NCBI GenBank assembly: GCA_038228485.1
Contig: JBBRPG010000042.1
Span: 1-24,595 of the forward strand
Source: DATARH01 sp038228485
GTDB taxonomy: Bacteria > Pseudomonadota > Alphaproteobacteria > ATCC43930 > CGMCC-115725
Direction of reading: 5' to 3'
DNA length: 24,595 nucleotides
The notes beneath the pieces are model-generated. The model searched no databases. It worked only from the letters and a program-made list of their open reading frames with translations, and was not told the DNA's origin. The position numbers were made by a program, and so were the translations under genes. Of this stretch, positions 23,552 to 24,595 are shown one piece after another (the first letter of the stretch is position 1; the number at the start of each line of letters is the position of its first letter).

Positions 23552-24595
23552 TCAGCGCGGCGCGGCGGCGATGTTGCCGCCGTCGACGGTGGCGAAAGAG
23601 CCGGTGGTGCTACGCGCCAGCGCCAGCGACAGGAAGGCCTGGGCCACGTCCTCGGCTGCGACCTCGCGGCGCAGCAGGTTGCGGCCCATGTATTGCTCGA
23701 CGGTCATGTTGTAGGCGGCGGCGCGCTTGACGATGAAATCCTCGGTCAATAGGCCGCCGCGAATGCCGTCGGCGTTGACCGCGTTGCTGCGGATGCCGTG
23801 ACCGCCGTATTCGAGCGCGTATTGCCGCATCAGCGCCAGGGTCGCCGCCTTGGGCAGGCCGTAGGGGCCGAAATCGGGGCCGGGACTGACCGCCTGCCGC
23901 GACACGTTGAACAGCAGGCAGCCGCCGGTATTCTGCGCCAGCATGATCTTCACCGCCTGCTGCGCGACGCTTTGATGGGCGAAGAAGTTCAGCTCGAAGC
24001 TCTGCCGCATCAGCGCATTCGACACCTCGCCGATGCGCCCCTGCCAGGCCGCGCCGGCATTGGAGACGACGATGTCGACCCCGCCAAAGCGGGCGGCGAC
24101 GCGCTCGAACGCATTTGCGACAGCGGCGGCGTCGGTGAGGTCGCAGGCCATCCCGAGCCCGCCGAAGGATTTCGCCGCGGCCTCGGGGTCGGTTTCGGCG
24201 CGGTCGAGGATGGCGATTTCGGCGCCCGCCCCGCGCAGCGCCCGCGCCGCCGCCAGGCCGATGGTTCCGGCGCCGCCGGTCACCACCGCGATCTGTCCGG
24301 CGAGCGGTGGCGGGGTGCGGCGGTCGAGCTTGGCCTGTTCGAGACCCCAATATTCGATCGCGAACATCTCGGCTTCGCCAATCGATTCGAAGCGCCCGAT
24401 CGCCTCGGCGTCGGTGACGGTCTTGACCCAGGATTCGGCGATGTCAGCGGCGATCGCCGCGTCCTTGGCGCTCGTTCCCAGCCCGAACAGACCCAGCCCC
24501 GGCACCAGAATCACCCGTGGCATCGGATCGATCTCGGCGCCTAAATTTCCTGGCCCCTGGTGCCGGGCGCAATAAGCCCGGTAGTCGGCGGCGAA
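23552..24595 (-). CDS. bifunctional aldolase/short-chain dehydrogenase, C-terminal part (5' end off window)
   Basis: 347 codons to the right edge without a start; the frame is open through FAADYRAYCARHQ at the edge, so the ATG at 24523 is internal. The order (linker FAADYRAY, then MPRVILVPGLGLFGLGTS, then AMFAIEYWGLEQAKL-like EMFAIEYWGLEQAKL, then the dehydrogenase) is that of the rhamnulose-phosphate aldolase/lactaldehyde dehydrogenase-type fusion proteins. The class II aldolase domain lies outside. The dehydrogenase has the NAD-binding VTGGAGTIGLAAARAL, VSNAG, and the catalytic tyrosine-lysine pair in PYGLPKAATLAL, with NVSRQAV carrying the serine. It ends TVDGGNIAAAPR. Likely role: oxidation of an aldehyde or sugar intermediate after aldol cleavage; the sugar is unknown. 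Confidence 0.88.
   Translation of the reverse strand, partial: FAADYRAYCARHQGPGNLGAEIDPMPRVILVPGLGLFGLGTSAKDAAIAADIAESWVKTVTDAEAIGRFESIGEAEMFAIEYWGLEQAKLDRRTPPPLAGQIAVVTGGAGTIGLAAARALRGAGAEIAILDRAETDPEAAAKSFGGLGMACDLTDAAAVANAFERVAARFGGVDIVVSNAGAAWQGRIGEVSNALMRQSFELNFFAHQSVAQQAVKIMLAQNTGGCLLFNVSRQAVSPGPDFGPYGLPKAATLALMRQYALEYGGHGIRSNAVNADGIRGGLLTEDFIVKRAAAYNMTVEQYMGRNLLRREVAAEDVAQAFLSLALARSTTGSFATVDGGNIAAAPR

Overview
The window is high-GC (roughly 68-70%), densely packed bacterial chromosome. It carries a nearly complete hopanoid locus, two sets of Mla outer-membrane lipid-transport genes and a cobalamin-dependent methionine module. Gene content and order (hpnA-hpnC-hpnD-hpnE-shc-hpnG, hpnH beside ispH, an ArsR-methyltransferase ahead of metF and metH, MlaA/MlaC pairs) point to an alphaproteobacterium, perhaps of the Rhodospirillales type. 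That placement is an inference from content and style; no rRNA or tRNA is present to confirm it.

Layout. (1) 1-1135, minus strand: mlaA followed by a truncated mlaC. (2) 1323-7305, plus strand: a tightly coupled methionine operon behind one promoter that contains a perfect 20-bp palindrome. Its order is ArsR-type regulator fused to a SAM-methyltransferase, metF, a WapI-like immunity-family protein, metH. (3) 7361-14134, plus strand: hpnA, hpnC, hpnD, hpnE, shc (hpnF), hpnG, which make squalene from farnesyl diphosphate, cyclise it to hopene and process adenosylhopane. (4) 14131-16247, minus strand: ispH then hpnH, meeting hpnG tail to tail. (5) 16438-18143: hpnM (MlaC-like) on plus, facing a second mlaA on minus. 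(6) 18265-21745, plus strand: hpnI, hpnJ and an alpha/beta hydrolase that appears to start with CTG; no hpnK is seen. (7) 21751-21900: a REP-like inverted repeat between convergent genes. (8) 21910-24595, minus strand: an LsrF-type aldolase, a low-GC unknown gene with a C-terminal frameshift, and the C-terminal part of a bifunctional aldolase/short-chain dehydrogenase running off the window.

How the parts fit. HpnD, HpnC and HpnE turn farnesyl diphosphate into squalene and Shc makes hopene. HpnH adds the 5'-deoxyadenosyl group of SAM, HpnG removes adenine, and HpnI and HpnJ further decorate the side chain. IspH supplies C5 isoprenoid precursors. MetF and MetH regenerate methionine, hence SAM, which HpnH consumes and radical-SAM HpnJ also needs. 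HpnM and MlaA presumably deal with lipid movement between the membranes. The standout oddities are the CTG-started hydrolase where HpnK would be expected, the WapI-like gene inside the met operon, an MlaA without a lipobox cysteine, and the frameshifted low-GC gene.

No stretch over 300 bases lacks a gene. The longest gene-free gaps (1136-1357, 16248-16437, 21746-21909) are covered by features below. The 18144-18264 gap between mlaA and hpnI shows no recognisable site. No tRNA, rRNA, CRISPR array, insertion sequence or convincing intrinsic terminator was found.
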